This document shows positions 33,962 through 46,185 of a stretch of DNA of 64,000 nt, in pieces (position 1 is the stretch's first letter; each line of letters opens with the position of its first letter). The notes below the pieces were generated by a model. The model saw nothing but the letters and a program-made list of their open reading frames with translations, did not search any database and was not told the origin of the DNA. The stretch lies in assembly GCA_033065855.1 (NCBI GenBank), contig JAVXUO010002186.1, forward strand, positions 186,001 through 250,000, in the 5' to 3' direction. A program made the translations under genes and the position numbers. This DNA comes from Escallonia rubra (taxonomy: Eukaryota > Streptophyta > Magnoliopsida > Escalloniales > Escalloniaceae).

Positions 33962-35060
33962 AAACAGAAATTAGCATAGCAAACTTATCGAAAACTCGAG
34001 AAGACTGAGGCGTGTGTTGCACTGTCCTTAAGAGTAGTTTCGCCCCCCTCGAAGATTATATCTCGGTGCTCAAGATCTCGGACAGCTACCTTTCCAGGAT
34101 TCAGCAGTTTCTTGTTTGCTAACGAGCACCCGAATAGCGAATGCTAACAGGAACAACTCTTTGCTTGCTTTTACCATCGAAAAATATAAAAGAACAGAAA
34201 TTTGTATAAAGAGAAAGGGAGAGAGCTCGGATGACTTTCAGTGTGTCTAAAATGAGAGAAGAGGTCGTCCTTTTATAGTAAGAAACATGCAGCATAAATA
34301 TGGTAATTAAAAAAAGTCAATTGCGTTAATAAGGTATATAGGGTAAATATGATAATTAGCAAAAGTTAACTGCTTAAATACGATAAATGACTTGTAACGG
34401 CTAATTAATTTGACAAACGAGGAGTTAATTCCGATATGTATCTTAAGACATAAAATGACTAATTGATTTAGACAGACAAAGAATCATTTCTGGATTTGTC
34501 TGATAATAAAATCACGTCATTTTGGTCAATGAATCTCAGAGAAGCTTTAAATAAAATTTTTGCCATAAAAGCATAAGCAAGCAATTCATAAGCATCGGTG
34601 TCTTTTGGACAAAGAACCAATGCATATGGTTGATAAGACATGATACACAAGAACTTGGTGAAATTTAAAAGTTATATGAACCACCTTCCTGCTTGTGGAC
34701 CAAGAATACATATAACCCACACTACAAACTTTAAGCAAAGTTGTTCATCGCTTTTTGGCACGTTTTGGCCATGCGTCGTTCCTGGATTTCATGAGTGCTC
34801 TAGAGAACCTACCTAAGTTCGCATCGAGATGGCCCCACCTCGACACTCGTATAGGTGAATCCATCAAGTGTGTATTACAATCAAACACACCACCCAACTT
34901 GGGCTATGGATTTCATTAAGAGCTAATTCTCAACCTCTAATGTTGCAATTATACATTAACCTACACCATAGGAATGGATTGTTACTTTATAATTTGGATA
35001 GTGTCTCAACTGATAAACCAGTGGCTTGTTATTACCTCTATGAACCTAATTCCTGAGATC
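33962..35060 (-). repeat. Copia-type LTR-like segment
   Basis: On the minus strand it follows the end of a copia RNase H pseudogene, has a TATA box (TATAAAAG, complement of 34270-34278) and a leader containing CTCTCTCCCTCT. It is repeated in block B (55700-56371 and 59976-60400), where a CACTA element splits it. Boundaries are not resolved because no second LTR is present. Confidence 0.4.
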
Positions 35061-35099
35061 ACCATTTACATAGGTTGGGTTCCCACCACTGTTGACCTG

Positions 35100-36136
35100 T
35101 GGCCTAGGCATAGGTTCCATTCCCCTTGATGTATTTCTCACTAGTCTTCATGCTTAATAATTTTGTCAGAGGATCGGCCAAGTTCAACTCTCACTTCACA
35201 AAATTGAGGGATAAAATCCCATCATTCAGCAAATGTTGCACAAAGTTATGTCTTAGGCGAATGTGCCTACTCTTGCCATTATAAGTGTTGTTCTTAGCGC
35301 GGGCTATCACACCTTGACTATCACACTATATCGACACAAATTGAAGTGGTAGCATCCACAAAAGGGATGTCTTCAAATAGGTTCCTGAGCCACTCTGCTT
35401 TAGCACCTGCCTTCTCTGAGGCAATAAACTCGGATTCCATTGTAGACCGAGCTGTGCAAGTCTGCTTGGAAGATTTCTAAGAGATTGATCCTCCTTCGAG
35501 AGTAAAAATATATCCACTCGTAGATTTTGTCCCATATATATCAGAGATCCAGTCAGTATCACAATGTCTTTCTAATACTGCAGGAAATCCACGAAAGCAT
35601 AAAGAATAGTTCATGGTGCCTTTCAAGTATATAGGCACTCTACATAAAGCAGTCCAAATATCCTTATCAGGATTAGGATTATGCGTGCATCAACTAAGTC
35701 TGTTTACAACATATGCTATGTGAGGTATAGTACCATTCATCAAATGCATGAGACTACCAATTATTTAAGCATATTCAGACTGAGATACACCACTATCTTT
35801 ATTCTTTTTTAACTGAATACTAGAATCATATGGAGTGCTAACAAGGGTACAATCAAAATGACTAAATTTCCTTAACACTTTTTTTGCCAAATGTGCTTGC
35901 GAAATTGTATGGCCATTATTTACTCTATTCAATTTAATTCCAAGAATAATGTCTGCCTCACCTAAATCGTTTATGTCAGGAGCATGTCATCCACGTATAA
36001 GCATATAATCACACCAAAGTTTTTTTTTTTGTTTGAAAAGTTACTATAAATGCATTTATCAGTTTCATTTACAGAATATCCATTTGAGGTCATCATACTA
36101 TCAAAATTATCATGTCATTGATTAGATACTTGTTTA
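35100..36136 (-). pseudogene. Ty1/copia pol pseudogene (RT-RNase H)
   Basis: Minus-strand translation gives, in order: the RT active-site block YVDDMLL (35979-35999), LGIKLNR, a KVLRKFSHFDC stretch, GSLMHLMNGT, DTDWISDIYGTKSTSGYIFTL and ARSTMESEFIASEKAGAKAEWL (RNase H). These are diagnostic of copia polymerases. Several in-frame stops and small gaps break it (for example after QSEYA and after CVDIV). The 5' part is cut at 36137, where another LTR-like start lies. The final 400 bp are duplicated in block B (60470-60664 and 61721-61865). Confidence 0.85.
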
Positions 36137-36650
36137 TGTAATACCCCATTATTTTCATGTTTTGCTATCACTTTTAAAAAAAATTTAATAATAAGATCTA
36201 AATAAATAAGTTTGTGGCCTTTTCGTAATATTAGAAAAGTTTTGGTGCATTTTGATAAGTGACTAAAGTTCCGGAGGTATTTGCGTAATTTGCCAATTAG
36301 GGTATTGATATAATTCTTCTTCCAGCCTCTCTTTCATTCCTCTTGCTGTCGCTTTTGATCTTCCTCTTCATTTTAGCCCCCAACCTTGCTTTTTTGGAGA
36401 ATTTTAGTGTAAATCGATTGGCGTAGCGTAGGGAGGATTGAGCTTTTGCCAAATTTCTTGTATAAGGTAAGGAATTTCATACTTTTTGCTGTGACAAGGG
36501 TATTACCAGTTATGTATGTTTAGATTCTGTAATTACCTCTGAGTTAGGTGCAATTTTAGTCTCCATCTGAATTCTTGTTACAAAGCTTGATTCGAGGCAT
36601 TATGGATGAATTTCTTTAAAAGTGTAAGCACTGTTACGTTAGCAACCAAT
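36137..36650 (+). repeat. LTR-like start cutting the copia pseudogene
   Basis: It begins TGTAATACCCCATTATTTTC, typical of plant Ty3 LTR starts, exactly where copia similarity ends. No matching end or partner LTR was found. The end coordinate is approximate. Confidence 0.35.
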
Positions 36651-37560
36651 GACTTTGTCTTTACCCTTGTTGCATCTTCAATGTCTAACCATTGATGCAC
36701 CACGCATGCTCGTGAATTCATTATTCATAAGATAATCCCATCACCATTAGCCATCAGTACTTGGAAGAATACATGGCTAATGCTTCATGTTTTTGGACTT
36801 AGTTCAAGAATTTTTGTTCCAGAATATTGGGCCTTGAAATTTGAATCAACCTCCCTTGTATTCTTAGGATTTATTTTACAGTAATCTACTTTTGATACTT
36901 CTGCTGGACTTTCCAACTAGTTTACTTGTTTAATGTCCTTTTCGCAAGTTCAACTCCATTGCCAATACTCGGACCAATATAATTGTTGTATTTGGTACTA
37001 CTACATTACATCTTTCCCTTCCAAGAGCACTGCAAGTCTTATCCATCTCCATGTTATTGCTATGTCCGTTTCTTTTTTTAAAATGCTTCTCCCATGTTAC
37101 AACTGTGTTTAAATATTTTCAACTTCATCGAACTTACATTTTTGCGCTCGTCGGTACACCACCTCAGTTACTCCGGTCTAACTACCACAAGTACTATAAT
37201 TAAACCACCATTTCAACCACAACAGTATCCCAATCGTACCATCGAACTCTGTTTCGTAGTCAATACCACCAAAACCCAACATACCAGTTGCTAGCTTCCA
37301 CAGCCAGTCTACCGCTTCATGTGCCACTTTCCAACAATTCACAACTAGTCCACCACCATTCTTGCTATTGTGCAACACCCAATAACCAACTCTAAAGCAC
37401 CCTCCACATTACGCACCCAAACAAATCACAAGCTGTTGCACATAAACCACCTAATTTATCCCATTTCATTCACCGCCAACACTGCCGCTAAATCATTACC
37501 TGCATAGCCACCAAAATCACAACACCACCATCAAATCACGCTTCACAGTCAATATTACTC
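36651..37560. other. Unassigned sequence
   Basis: Moderately AT-rich, with CACCA-rich wording near 37300-37540. No coding frame of note and no element ends recognised. Confidence 0.4.
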
Positions 37561-38129
37561 CCCAGTGGCGGCTGCAAATCGGACGGCTAGTGGTCGTGAT
37601 TGGGCAGTAGGATGGGATCCGCGGTGGTGCAGCCTCTGGCCTTGCATACTCCGGTGGTGTGGAGGGGCTGAAGATCGGCGATATGGCAAAACAGCGGTGG
37701 AGATCAAAGGTACAACAAAGCTTGAGGTTGCGATGGCTCCGGTAACTCTCAGTGATCCACGATTAGTTATGGATCTGGCCGATGGGCGGCGATAGCACGG
37801 CTGGATGACGGTGATGAAGACTTATGAAAAGGGATGTTGGTGGCGCTGCGTCGGTTGTAATTAGCAAATGCCGCGTGCGGTGTTCGGTGTCGTTGGTGGT
37901 GCGCGGAGGCATTGGATGGTGCTTCCAGCGAAGGCGCGTCACCGGAGTTGATCACCGGTGAGCGATGCATGGCCGGCAGTGGGGTTGCTCCGAAGGGAAA
38001 GTGGCGCCGCCACTCTAGGGCCGGTTGCCATCTCGCCTCTCTCTGCGTGTCTTCTTCCCGTTTCCCCTTTTTCCCATTTCTCTTTCTGCCGTTTCTTTCT
38101 TTTTTTTCCTTTTTTTTTCTGACTCTTTA

Positions 38130-38168
<39 letters not shown>

Positions 38169-38518
38169 TTCTCAATTGCCCCAAACTCTTTTTTTTTTAT
38201 CAAATCTCTCTCCGTCGTTTCAAGATCCCGCATTTTTCTCCATAGATCTCTCTTTGCCATTTTAAAATAACTAAGATGAGAGATCAGAGATTTATACAAT
38301 AAACCCTAATTAATTATAACTTCTCCCGAGTGATCGGCTACGTTTTATTAATTATTTCTCTATTGTACCCATTTTTTATCTGTAGTTACTGGTATTATAA
38401 ATTGTTGCTGATAACATTTCTCAAGCCAACCATCGCTAAGAACACAAAAGAACATCACTCATAGAAATTATCGCAAAAGTAATAATAACCGGCTAACCCT
38501 AGGTTCGGGCCATTACAT
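37561..38518 (-). repeat. Partial LTR of Ty3-type element E3
   Basis: Read on the minus strand, the LTR start TGTAATGGCCCGAACCTAGG lies at 38518 and runs to lower coordinates. It includes CT/TA-rich runs (AT run at about 38138-38162) and a GC-richer stretch (37560-38040). It immediately follows the pol-end-like string at 38541-38570. The left limit is uncertain. Confidence 0.45.
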
Positions 38519-39181
38519 CATCTTCCATTCTTCCCCTTGAAGAAATTTCGTCCTCGAAATTTTTGTATTCACTAGATTGATGCTCTCAATCATGTCTGAT
38601 CTCATCCATCGTCATAAATACTTCACATTTAACTCACTTTAATCCACCAATGAAAAATACTTCTGACATTAATACTCTTAAATCACAAGCTCTACCATAC
38701 TGGAGATGCTATCTCCACATTTTTCCATTCCTACAACTAAATCGTCACTAAACCACAAAATCTCACCTAGCGAACAATTTCTAGAGTGTCAAGTATATTA
38801 ATAAAAATCAACCATAAGCCCAATTTTAAGACTAGGATATTATAAACTCTCCCCGTTATAAGAAATTCGGCCTCGAATTTCACAATTCTTACAACATCTA
38901 CGCACTACGCTTCCACTGTGGTAGCCAATCCAATAGGCAAATGCTACCCAAACTGCACCGAATTTCATGCCCTCGAATACTCAAACATAACAATTTACTC
39001 CCAAATCGTAGCGTCAAACTCAACTCTATCATATTATACTTGCGTTCTAAAGGTTCCAGAACCTCAAGAACCGATGACCTCAATATTGAAAGTTTAGTTC
39101 TTAATCCAAGTACACTCTCAGATTCGAGACCTAGGTTCACAAGATTTTTAACTAACTACATTCGAAATACATTTATCACGT

Positions 39182-41692
39182 TGATGCCAAGGAAAGTGGG
39201 TTCGTACTTACGTGGAGGTGCCACAAAGGCTGCAGTCCGAGTCAGCTTCCATGTATGTTGATGTGAGACACAGCAAGGGTGGAACAAGGGCAGAGACCAA
39301 GGCCTTCCCAGACAGAGCTCGAGGGTGGCAGCGCTGCGAGGGCGATAGCGCGGGATGAATACACGATGACAGTCACAGTCTGATGCTTAGGTCCAGAGTC
39401 AGGGTATTGTATGTTTCTCTCTTTAGAATTCTAGAGTGAGAAAGTGAAAATGTGAGAGTGAAGAAGAAGTCCAACCGTTATGTTCTCTTGTCCAAATGAA
39501 TTCTCAAGACCTCTATTTATAGAGATTGAGATAATGATGTCATAAACCGACACGTGGCGCTCCCTGGGAGTGACACGTCACCGGGGGGGTCCACGGGTGC
39601 CGGTGCTCCATGGACTGTCAGATCGCATATTCAACCGGCCTTCTCCTCACAGCGTCGCTCTGTCTGTCTGGAAAGACTGGCTCCCACCGCGTCGGTGTGG
39701 CCAGAGAACCCCCTTGATCTAGCCTCCCATCCAAGCCCTTGCGGAGTCCCACAGGCCTGGCAGCGGTGGGGAAGACCTGACGCCCAACTGCCAGCTGAAC
39801 TAGGCGCGATGCCCTCCGAAGACCTACTCCCTTCTCGGAGTGACCCAGGGGTCATAGTCCCTAGGGGTGCCGACGTAAGCCCCCAGCGCCGGAGCACGTA
39901 GGCCAGTCACGCAGGCACCCTGACGGAGATAGTGTCCCGGAAGAGTCGTCTATTCCGCAGGCCAAAGTAGCATCCCGGAGGAGCCGTCTACCCGGCCGGC
40001 CAAGGTAGCATCCCGGAGGAGCCATCTACCTGGCGGAAGGGGAGTTGAAGAGCTCCCTGGCAGAGATAGTGTCCCGGAGGAGTCGCTTATCCCTGCGGGT
40101 GAGTCCTTATGCCGGAGCACTTGGAGCGAGTCAAGGTAGCATCCCGGAAGAGCCGTCTACCCGACTGGCTGAGGTAGTATCCCGGAGGAGCCGTCTACCT
40201 GGCGGAAGGGGAGTTGAAGAGCTCCCTGGCAGAGATAGTGGCCCGGAGGAGTCGCCTATCCCCGCGGGCGAGTCCTTGTGCCGGAGCACTCGGAGCATGT
40301 CAAGGTAGCATCCCGGAGGAGCCGTCTACCCGACTGGCCGAGGTAGCATCCCGGAGGAGCCGTCTACCTGGCGGAAGGGGAGTTGAAGAGCTCCCTGGCA
40401 GAGATAGTGTCCCGGAGGAGTCGCCTATCCCTGCGGGTGATGTACACTCCGGAGAGTGGGTTGAAGCATGTTCGATGACCAAGGCAAGGTGCGCATGGTG
40501 TGATGAATGAATGTGGTGCCCGGGGGCATGATGACATGATTGTGGCGCATGGGCTCGATGAAGTGAGTAAGGTGCCGGGAGCCCGTCTATGTCAATGGCG
40601 CGGTGCATGGGCACGACGGAGTGCGTGAGGTGCCGGGGGCACGTTTGTGTCAATGATGGTGTGGGCACGACAAAGTGCTTATGGTGCCGGGGGCACAGTA
40701 GTGGGACAGAGAGCCTGAAGGCACGACTGTATCGGCGGCGCGGTGCACGGGCGCGGCGGAGTGTTGGGGTGTGACGCCCGGACGTCAGTGACGGGGGTCA
40801 CGGAGACGACGTCCGGGCGACGGATGATGAGCATCGTGGAGTTGTGTCTGGGCGACGGGGTCGCGGAGTTGTGTCCGGGCGACGGGGGTCGCGGAGTTGT
40901 GTCCGGGCGACGGGGGTCGCGGAGTTGTGTCTGGGCGACGGAAGTTGCGAAGTTGATGGACGACGGACGACGGACGTCGTGAAGTTGATGTACGAACGGA
41001 CGTCGGGAGGTTGTTGTAGGACGGACGTCGCGAGGTTGATGTACGAACGTCCGTAAACATCGCGGAGGTGCAAAGACTCGGGAAAACAAGTGCGCGCATG
41101 AGGGAAGGCCATAGGCCAAGCATTGGGGGGAAGGCCAAGGCCACCACCCCTGGGGAGGCCGAGGCCGACCCTAGGGGGTGGCCAAGGTAAAAGGCCAACT
41201 CCCATGAAGGGAGGCCAAGGCCACTCCCCCCTTCGATGAACTTCGGGTGCGCCGACGGTAGGTGTTTTGATAAGCAATGACAAATCTGAAAGTTGTGTTG
41301 CGACGAGCATGCTACCAAGAATCGTACCCACATGATGAACAAGGTGCCAGAGTCATGTACGAAACGTACGAAACGAAAAAAGTGCAAAAAGGACTTTGCG
41401 CGAAGAGTGAAGAGCCGGGGGGGAAAGCCCAAGGCCAAACCTCCTTGGGCAAGTGTCATGGCGCATCGACGGACAACGTGCGAAGTGCGACGGTCGAAGC
41501 GTGATGCGGCGTCGCACGATGATGAGTTTCTTGGCGACGAAGTCACGTAGAAGAAGTAAGAAGTGCACGTGACTTGAGCGTGCACGCTTTGACCGGTTGT
41601 GAGTGTTGAAAATGTCTGTTGCTTGTGCGGACGTGTCATGCAAAATGGGACCGTAGTGGGCCTTTGGGTGCGACCAGAATAGGTTGGGAACA
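39182..41692 (-). repeat. E2 3' LTR
   Basis: 2511 bp. Contains three 170-bp units (GGGGAGTTGAAGAGCTCCCTGG at about 40039, 40208 and 40377) and an array of GCGACGGGGGTCGCGGAGTTGT units (40780-40960). It has only one copy of the 47-bp unit that is amplified in the 5' LTR. TATA is at 39513-39521 (minus). Confidence 0.9.
39513..39521 (-). promoter_or_regulatory. TATA box of E2 3' LTR
   Basis: CTATTTATA on the plus strand is TATAAATAG on the element strand, the same context as in E1. Confidence 0.7.
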
Positions 41693-44382
41693 TAAGCCCC
41701 CTGCCTGTGGTGTGCGCGGAGGGGTAACCCGAGCGGGCACCGCACGCATAAACACTTAGGAAGATTTTATGTTGTTTGGCTGAAGTGTCGTTGAGGTCGT
41801 CTGCATGATGATGATGATGAAGAGTAGGTGGCTCGAGCCACCTCGTGCACCACCTACGAAAGCTTGGAATGCTTGGGGGTTAAGACCAAGGCACGATGAC
41901 AGGGCGCAGGGGCGCGAGCACGTAAATGGTGCCCGGGCGACGGACGACGAGTGTCGCGGAGACGTCACCAGGGCGAAGGGCGACGGGCGACGAGGGTCGC
42001 GGAGACGGCGCACGGGCGCTGGCGACGAGGGTCGCGTAGACGACGTCCGGGCGACGGTCGACGAGCTTCGAACAAAGAGTAGGAGTAAGTGGTTCGAGCT
42101 ACCTCGCGCACCACCTACCATGGATGTTGATGTCGGAGGACGTTGTCACATGGGATGTGATCAAATTTGCAAAAAAATTCCAAGTGTAAAAAGTATGAAA
42201 TGTGTAGGGGCGCGATGTGCGCGATCGGGCGTCGCGATGTGCGGGCAGTCCACGACGGGCGCAGGGGTGCGAGCAAGGGAAGGCGGTCAATGTTGCAAAT
42301 TTTTTTTTTTTTGAAGTTACCGGCCTTGGATGTCGGCCATGATGTGAAGGTGAGAAGGTCGAAGGTGGCGGGGTGGACTTGGGTGTGGTGACGGAAGGGA
42401 AGAGGTTAGACGCGAGGCGCGCATTGGTCATCATGATGGGTTTTTTTTTTTTTTTGGGCATGTTTGGTGTGGTATGAAGCCGAAGAGTGGCCTTGGTGGT
42501 GGAGGCTGAAGTGGGCATGGAAGATGGTCATGCGTTAGAGTTGAAGGTTGGCCGCGGATGATGGAAAGAAGGTGAAGGTTGAAGGTGGTGTTACCTTGGT
42601 TTTGAGAAGGCCAAAATGGGTACCTTGATGGTGGCCGAAGGTGAAGGGATGGGGAGGAGGATGAAGGCCGAAGGTTGAAGAGGGGGAAGGGTCGGCCTCG
42701 GCCTTGGGTGTGGCGTGAGGGTCGGCCTAGGGGAGGGCGGCCTCGACCTCGGCAAGGGCGGCCTTGGCGCGGGCGGCCTCGGCGCAGGCAGGGGCGGCCT
42801 TGGCGCGGTCGGCCTCGGCCTTGGGATGGGCAGCCTTGGCGCAGTCGGCCTCGGCCTTGGCAGGGGCGGCCTCGGCCTTGGCGGGGCGACGAGGGGGGAG
42901 AAGGAGGGGTTGGTGAGGCCGAAGGGGAATGGGATGAAGGGGGAAGGGAGGCGGCGGCGGCCTGCCGAGGGTGGGCAAGGGGCGGGGGGAAGAGATGAGA
43001 GGGAGGGAAGGGGGAAGGAGGGGAGGCGAGGTCGGCCTAGGGGAGGGGGTTGGGGAGGCCGAGGCCGAAGGAGGGGAGGGGGGCCGACGTTGGGGAGATG
43101 GGCGAGATGAAGAGGGAAAGGGAGGGTGAGGGGGAAGATGGAGGGGAGAAAGGAAGGGGAAAAAGGTGGCGGCGGCGGGGTGCCACGGGTGGCCGGTGGC
43201 GGGGGGAAGGAGGGCGGGGGAGAGAAGGAGGTGCGGCCGGGGGGGTCGTCGCCGGCGAGGGAGATGCTCGGCAGGAGGCCGAAGGGGGCGCCGCAAGGAG
43301 AAGAGGGCGGCGGCCGCGCATGGTGTGAAGAGAAGGAGAAAGAGATGGGGAAAAAATTAGGGTTTGGTGAATTAGGGTTTTTTCGGGTAAAACGGGTCTG
43401 GATCCGGGTTGGGTCGGGTACACCACAGAGAGGGAATGGGCGCGGGTCGGGGCGCGCGGGTCGGTTCGGGTTCACGGATAGGGTTAGTCAGATTTTTTGA
43501 AATTCAAATTCGAATAAAATAATAATAAAATAATAATTTATTTTTTTTTAGAACAGCCCTAAAAAGGGAGCCCCCAAGAAGATTTTCACAATTTGAAAAA
43601 TGGGTGTGAGAGAAAAAGGGATGGGAGAAGAATGAAGTTTTTCCATGAGAAAGAGAGAAGTTGTTTATGAAGTGGGGAAAGGGTGATGGGGTGTTGGATG
43701 GTGAGGAAGGAGAGGAAAGTGTGAGAGGGAGAGTGATGAGAGCATGAATGTGGGGAGCATGTGGGGAGATGAAAAACTTGAAAAAATTTCTAAGTGTTAA
43801 ATTTTTTTTTTTGAGTTCGGGCAAGGACGCTAAGGGGAGGCCGTTGAGGGTGGTGATTGATGACCGGTTGCGAAAAAATTGAAATTTTTTCTAAGTGTTG
43901 GACTGAGACAAGGATGCTGAGGGAGACCACTGAGGATGATCATCGATGACCGGTTGCGAAAGAAAAAAAAAATGTTTTCGAAGTGTTGTGCTGAGACAAG
44001 GATGCCGAGAGAGATCACTAAGGATGATCATCGATGACCGGTTGCGAAAAAAAATGAAATTTTTTTTTCTAAGTGTCAAGAAAAGTGAATGCAGGATGAT
44101 ATTGCGACCGTAGCAGCGCGGCTCGAGCCACCCCGCGCACCACGTACCAAGTCATTGCAATGTGAGGCCGAAGGGATTGGGAAGGGGTGAAGCCCCCAAG
44201 GAAGTGGGTGATGGCATGAAGGGTGATATCAATAAACTTGTGCAAGATCAATGTAACTTGAAAATTTTCTAAGTCTGGAAAATGACGGTCTCTTGGATGG
44301 CTGGGTTGAGGTTGTGACTGTTAGTTGCTAAGGCATGGTTGCTGAGTGTGGAAGATAGGCAGACTGCAATACGATGCTCACC
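41693..44382 (-). other. E2 internal region
   Basis: On the element strand it is C-rich with GGCC-type motifs (42600-43300). Proline-rich frames, including one of 294 codons (42591-43475), show no domain and are not conserved in frame with E1. Next to the 5' LTR side, three repeats of about 70-80 bp (43840-44080) share GATGACCGGTTGCGAAA and TTTTTCTAAGTGTTG. A polypurine tract adjoins 41693. Confidence 0.65.
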
Positions 44383-44400
44383 TCCCCAGCGAAGTCGCCA
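44383..44400 (-). other. Primer-binding site of E2
   Basis: On the minus strand it reads TGGCGACTTCGCTGGGGA, three bases inside the 5' LTR end. It starts with TGG as expected for pairing with a tRNA CCA end. The tRNA was not identified. The E1 site is a mutated version. Confidence 0.7.
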
Positions 44401-44734
44401 AAATGATGCCAAGGAAAGTGGGTTCGTACTTGCGTGGAGGTGCCACAAAGGCTGCAGTCCGAGTCAGCTTCCAAGCATGTTGATGTGAGACACAACAAGG
44501 GTGGAACAAGGGCAGAGACCAAGGGCTTCCCAGACAGAGCTCGAGGGTGGCAGTGCTGCGAGGGCGATAGCGCGGGATGAATACACGATGACAGTCACAG
44601 TCCGATGCTTAGGTCCAGAGTCAGGGTATTGTATGTTTCTCTCTCTAGAATTCTAGAGTGAGAAAGTGAAAATGTGAGAGTGAAGAAGAAGTCCAACTGT
44701 TATGTTCTCTTGTCCAAATGAATTCTCAAGACCT

Positions 44735-44743
44735 CTATTTATA
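44735..44743 (-). promoter_or_regulatory. TATA box of E2 5' LTR
   Basis: CTATTTATA on the plus strand, TATAAATAG on the element strand. This is the box that would drive E2 genomic RNA. Confidence 0.7.
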
Positions 44744-45934
44744 GAGATTGAGATGATGATGTCATAAACCGACACGTGGCGCTCCCCGGTAAGGACACGT
44801 CACTAGGGGGTCCACGGGTGCCGGTGCTCCATGGACTATCAGATCGCATATTCAACCGGCCTGCTCCTCACAGCGTCGTTCTGTCTATCTGGAAAGACTG
44901 GCTCCCACCGTATCGGTGTGGCCAGAGAACCCCCTTGATATAGCCTCCAATCCAAGCCCTTGGGGAGTCCCACAGGCCTGGCAGCGGTGGGGAAGACCCG
45001 ACGCCCAACTGCCAGGTGAACTAGGCGCGATGCCCTCCGAAGACCTGCTCCCGTCTCGGAGTGACCCAGGGGTCATAGTCCCTAGGGGTGCCGACGCAAG
45101 CCCCCAGTGCCGGAGCACGTAGGCCAGTCACGCAGGCACCCTGACGGAGATGGTGTCTCGGAGGAGTCGTCTATTCCGCAGGCCAAAGTAGCATCCCAGA
45201 GGAGCCGTCTACCCGGCCGGCCAAGGTAGCATCCCGGAGGAGTCGTCTACCTGGCGGAAGGGGAGTTGAAGAGCTCCCTGGCAGAGATAGTGTCTCGGAT
45301 GAGTTGCCTATCCCTGCGGGTGAGTCCTTATGCCGGAGCACTTGGAGCGAGTCAAGGTAGCATCCCGAAGGAGCCGTCTACCCGACTGGCCGAGGTAGCA
45401 TCCCGGAGGAGCCGTCTACTTGGCGGAAGGGGAGTTGAAGAGCTCCCTGGCATAGATAGTGTCCCGGAGGAGTCGTCTATCCCCGCGGGTGAGTCCTTAT
45501 GCCGGAGCACTTGGAGCGAGTCAAGGTAGCATCCCGGAGGAGCCGTCTACCCGACTGGCCGAGGTAGTATCCCGGAGGAGCCGTCTACCTGGCGGAAGGG
45601 GAGTTGAAGAGCTCCCTGGCAGAGATAGTGTCCCGGAGGAGTCGCCTATCCCTGCGGGTGATGTACACTCCGGAGAGTGGGTTGAAGCATGTTCGATGAC
45701 CAAGGCAAGGTGCGCATGGTGTGATGAATGAATGTGGTGCCCGGGGGCATGATGACATGATTGTGGTGCATGGGCGCGATGAAGTGAGTAAGGTGCCGGG
45801 AGCCTGTCTATGTCAATGGCACGGCGCATGGGCGCAACGGAGTGCGTGAGGTGCCGGAGGCACGTTTGTGTCAATGATGGCGTGGGCGCGAAAAATAGCT
45901 TATGGTGGACGTCGTGAAGTTGATGTACGAACGG

Positions 45935-46185
45935 ACGTCGGGAGGTTGTTGCAGGACGGACGTCGCGAGGTTGATGTACGAACGTCCGTAAGGTGATGCA
46001 CGACGGACGTCGCGAGGTTGATGTACGAACGTCCGTAAGGTGATGCACGACAGACGTCGCGAGGTTGATGTACGAACGTCCGTAAGGTGATGCACGACGG
46101 ACGTCGCGAGGTTGATGTACGAACGTCCGTAAGGTGATGCACGACGGACGTCGCGAGGTTGATGTACGAACGTCCGTAAACATCG
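45935..46185 (-). repeat. 47-bp tandem array in E2 5' LTR
   Basis: Five nearly perfect copies of GAGGTTGATGTACGAACGTC followed by CGTAA (at about 45967, 46014, 46061, 46108 and 46155), separated by GGTGATGCACGAC. ACGTC/GACGT cores recur. The 3' LTR has a single copy near 41032. Confidence 0.92.

Larger units (their letters stand above)
23150..35459 (+). repeat. Segmental duplication block A
   Basis: This block is collinear and highly similar to 49271-61865. The shared content, in order, is: the 3' part of LTR X, the start of AT-rich array R3, an unrecognised 400-bp segment (27403-27816), the PP2 gene with both introns, a downstream conserved segment, a copia LTR-like part and the end of a copia pol pseudogene. 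Block A holds pieces missing from B: 25823-27402, 27820-29337, about 29780-29932 and a MITE-bearing stretch in intron 2. Block B holds a CACTA and a LINE missing from A. The orientation is the same in both. Confidence 0.92.

Noticed and set aside
38025..38270. Hydrophobic frame (Phe/Ile-rich) near 38100
   Set aside because: Product of T-rich and TA runs in an LTR.
42591..43475. 294-codon proline/arginine-rich frame in E2
   Set aside because: Composition-driven (GGCC-motif, C-rich); overlapping frames on both strands are also open and no domain is present.
45935..46185. Regularly spaced 47-bp repeats resembling a CRISPR array
   Set aside because: The units are contiguous tandem copies without unique spacers and lie inside a plant LTR.
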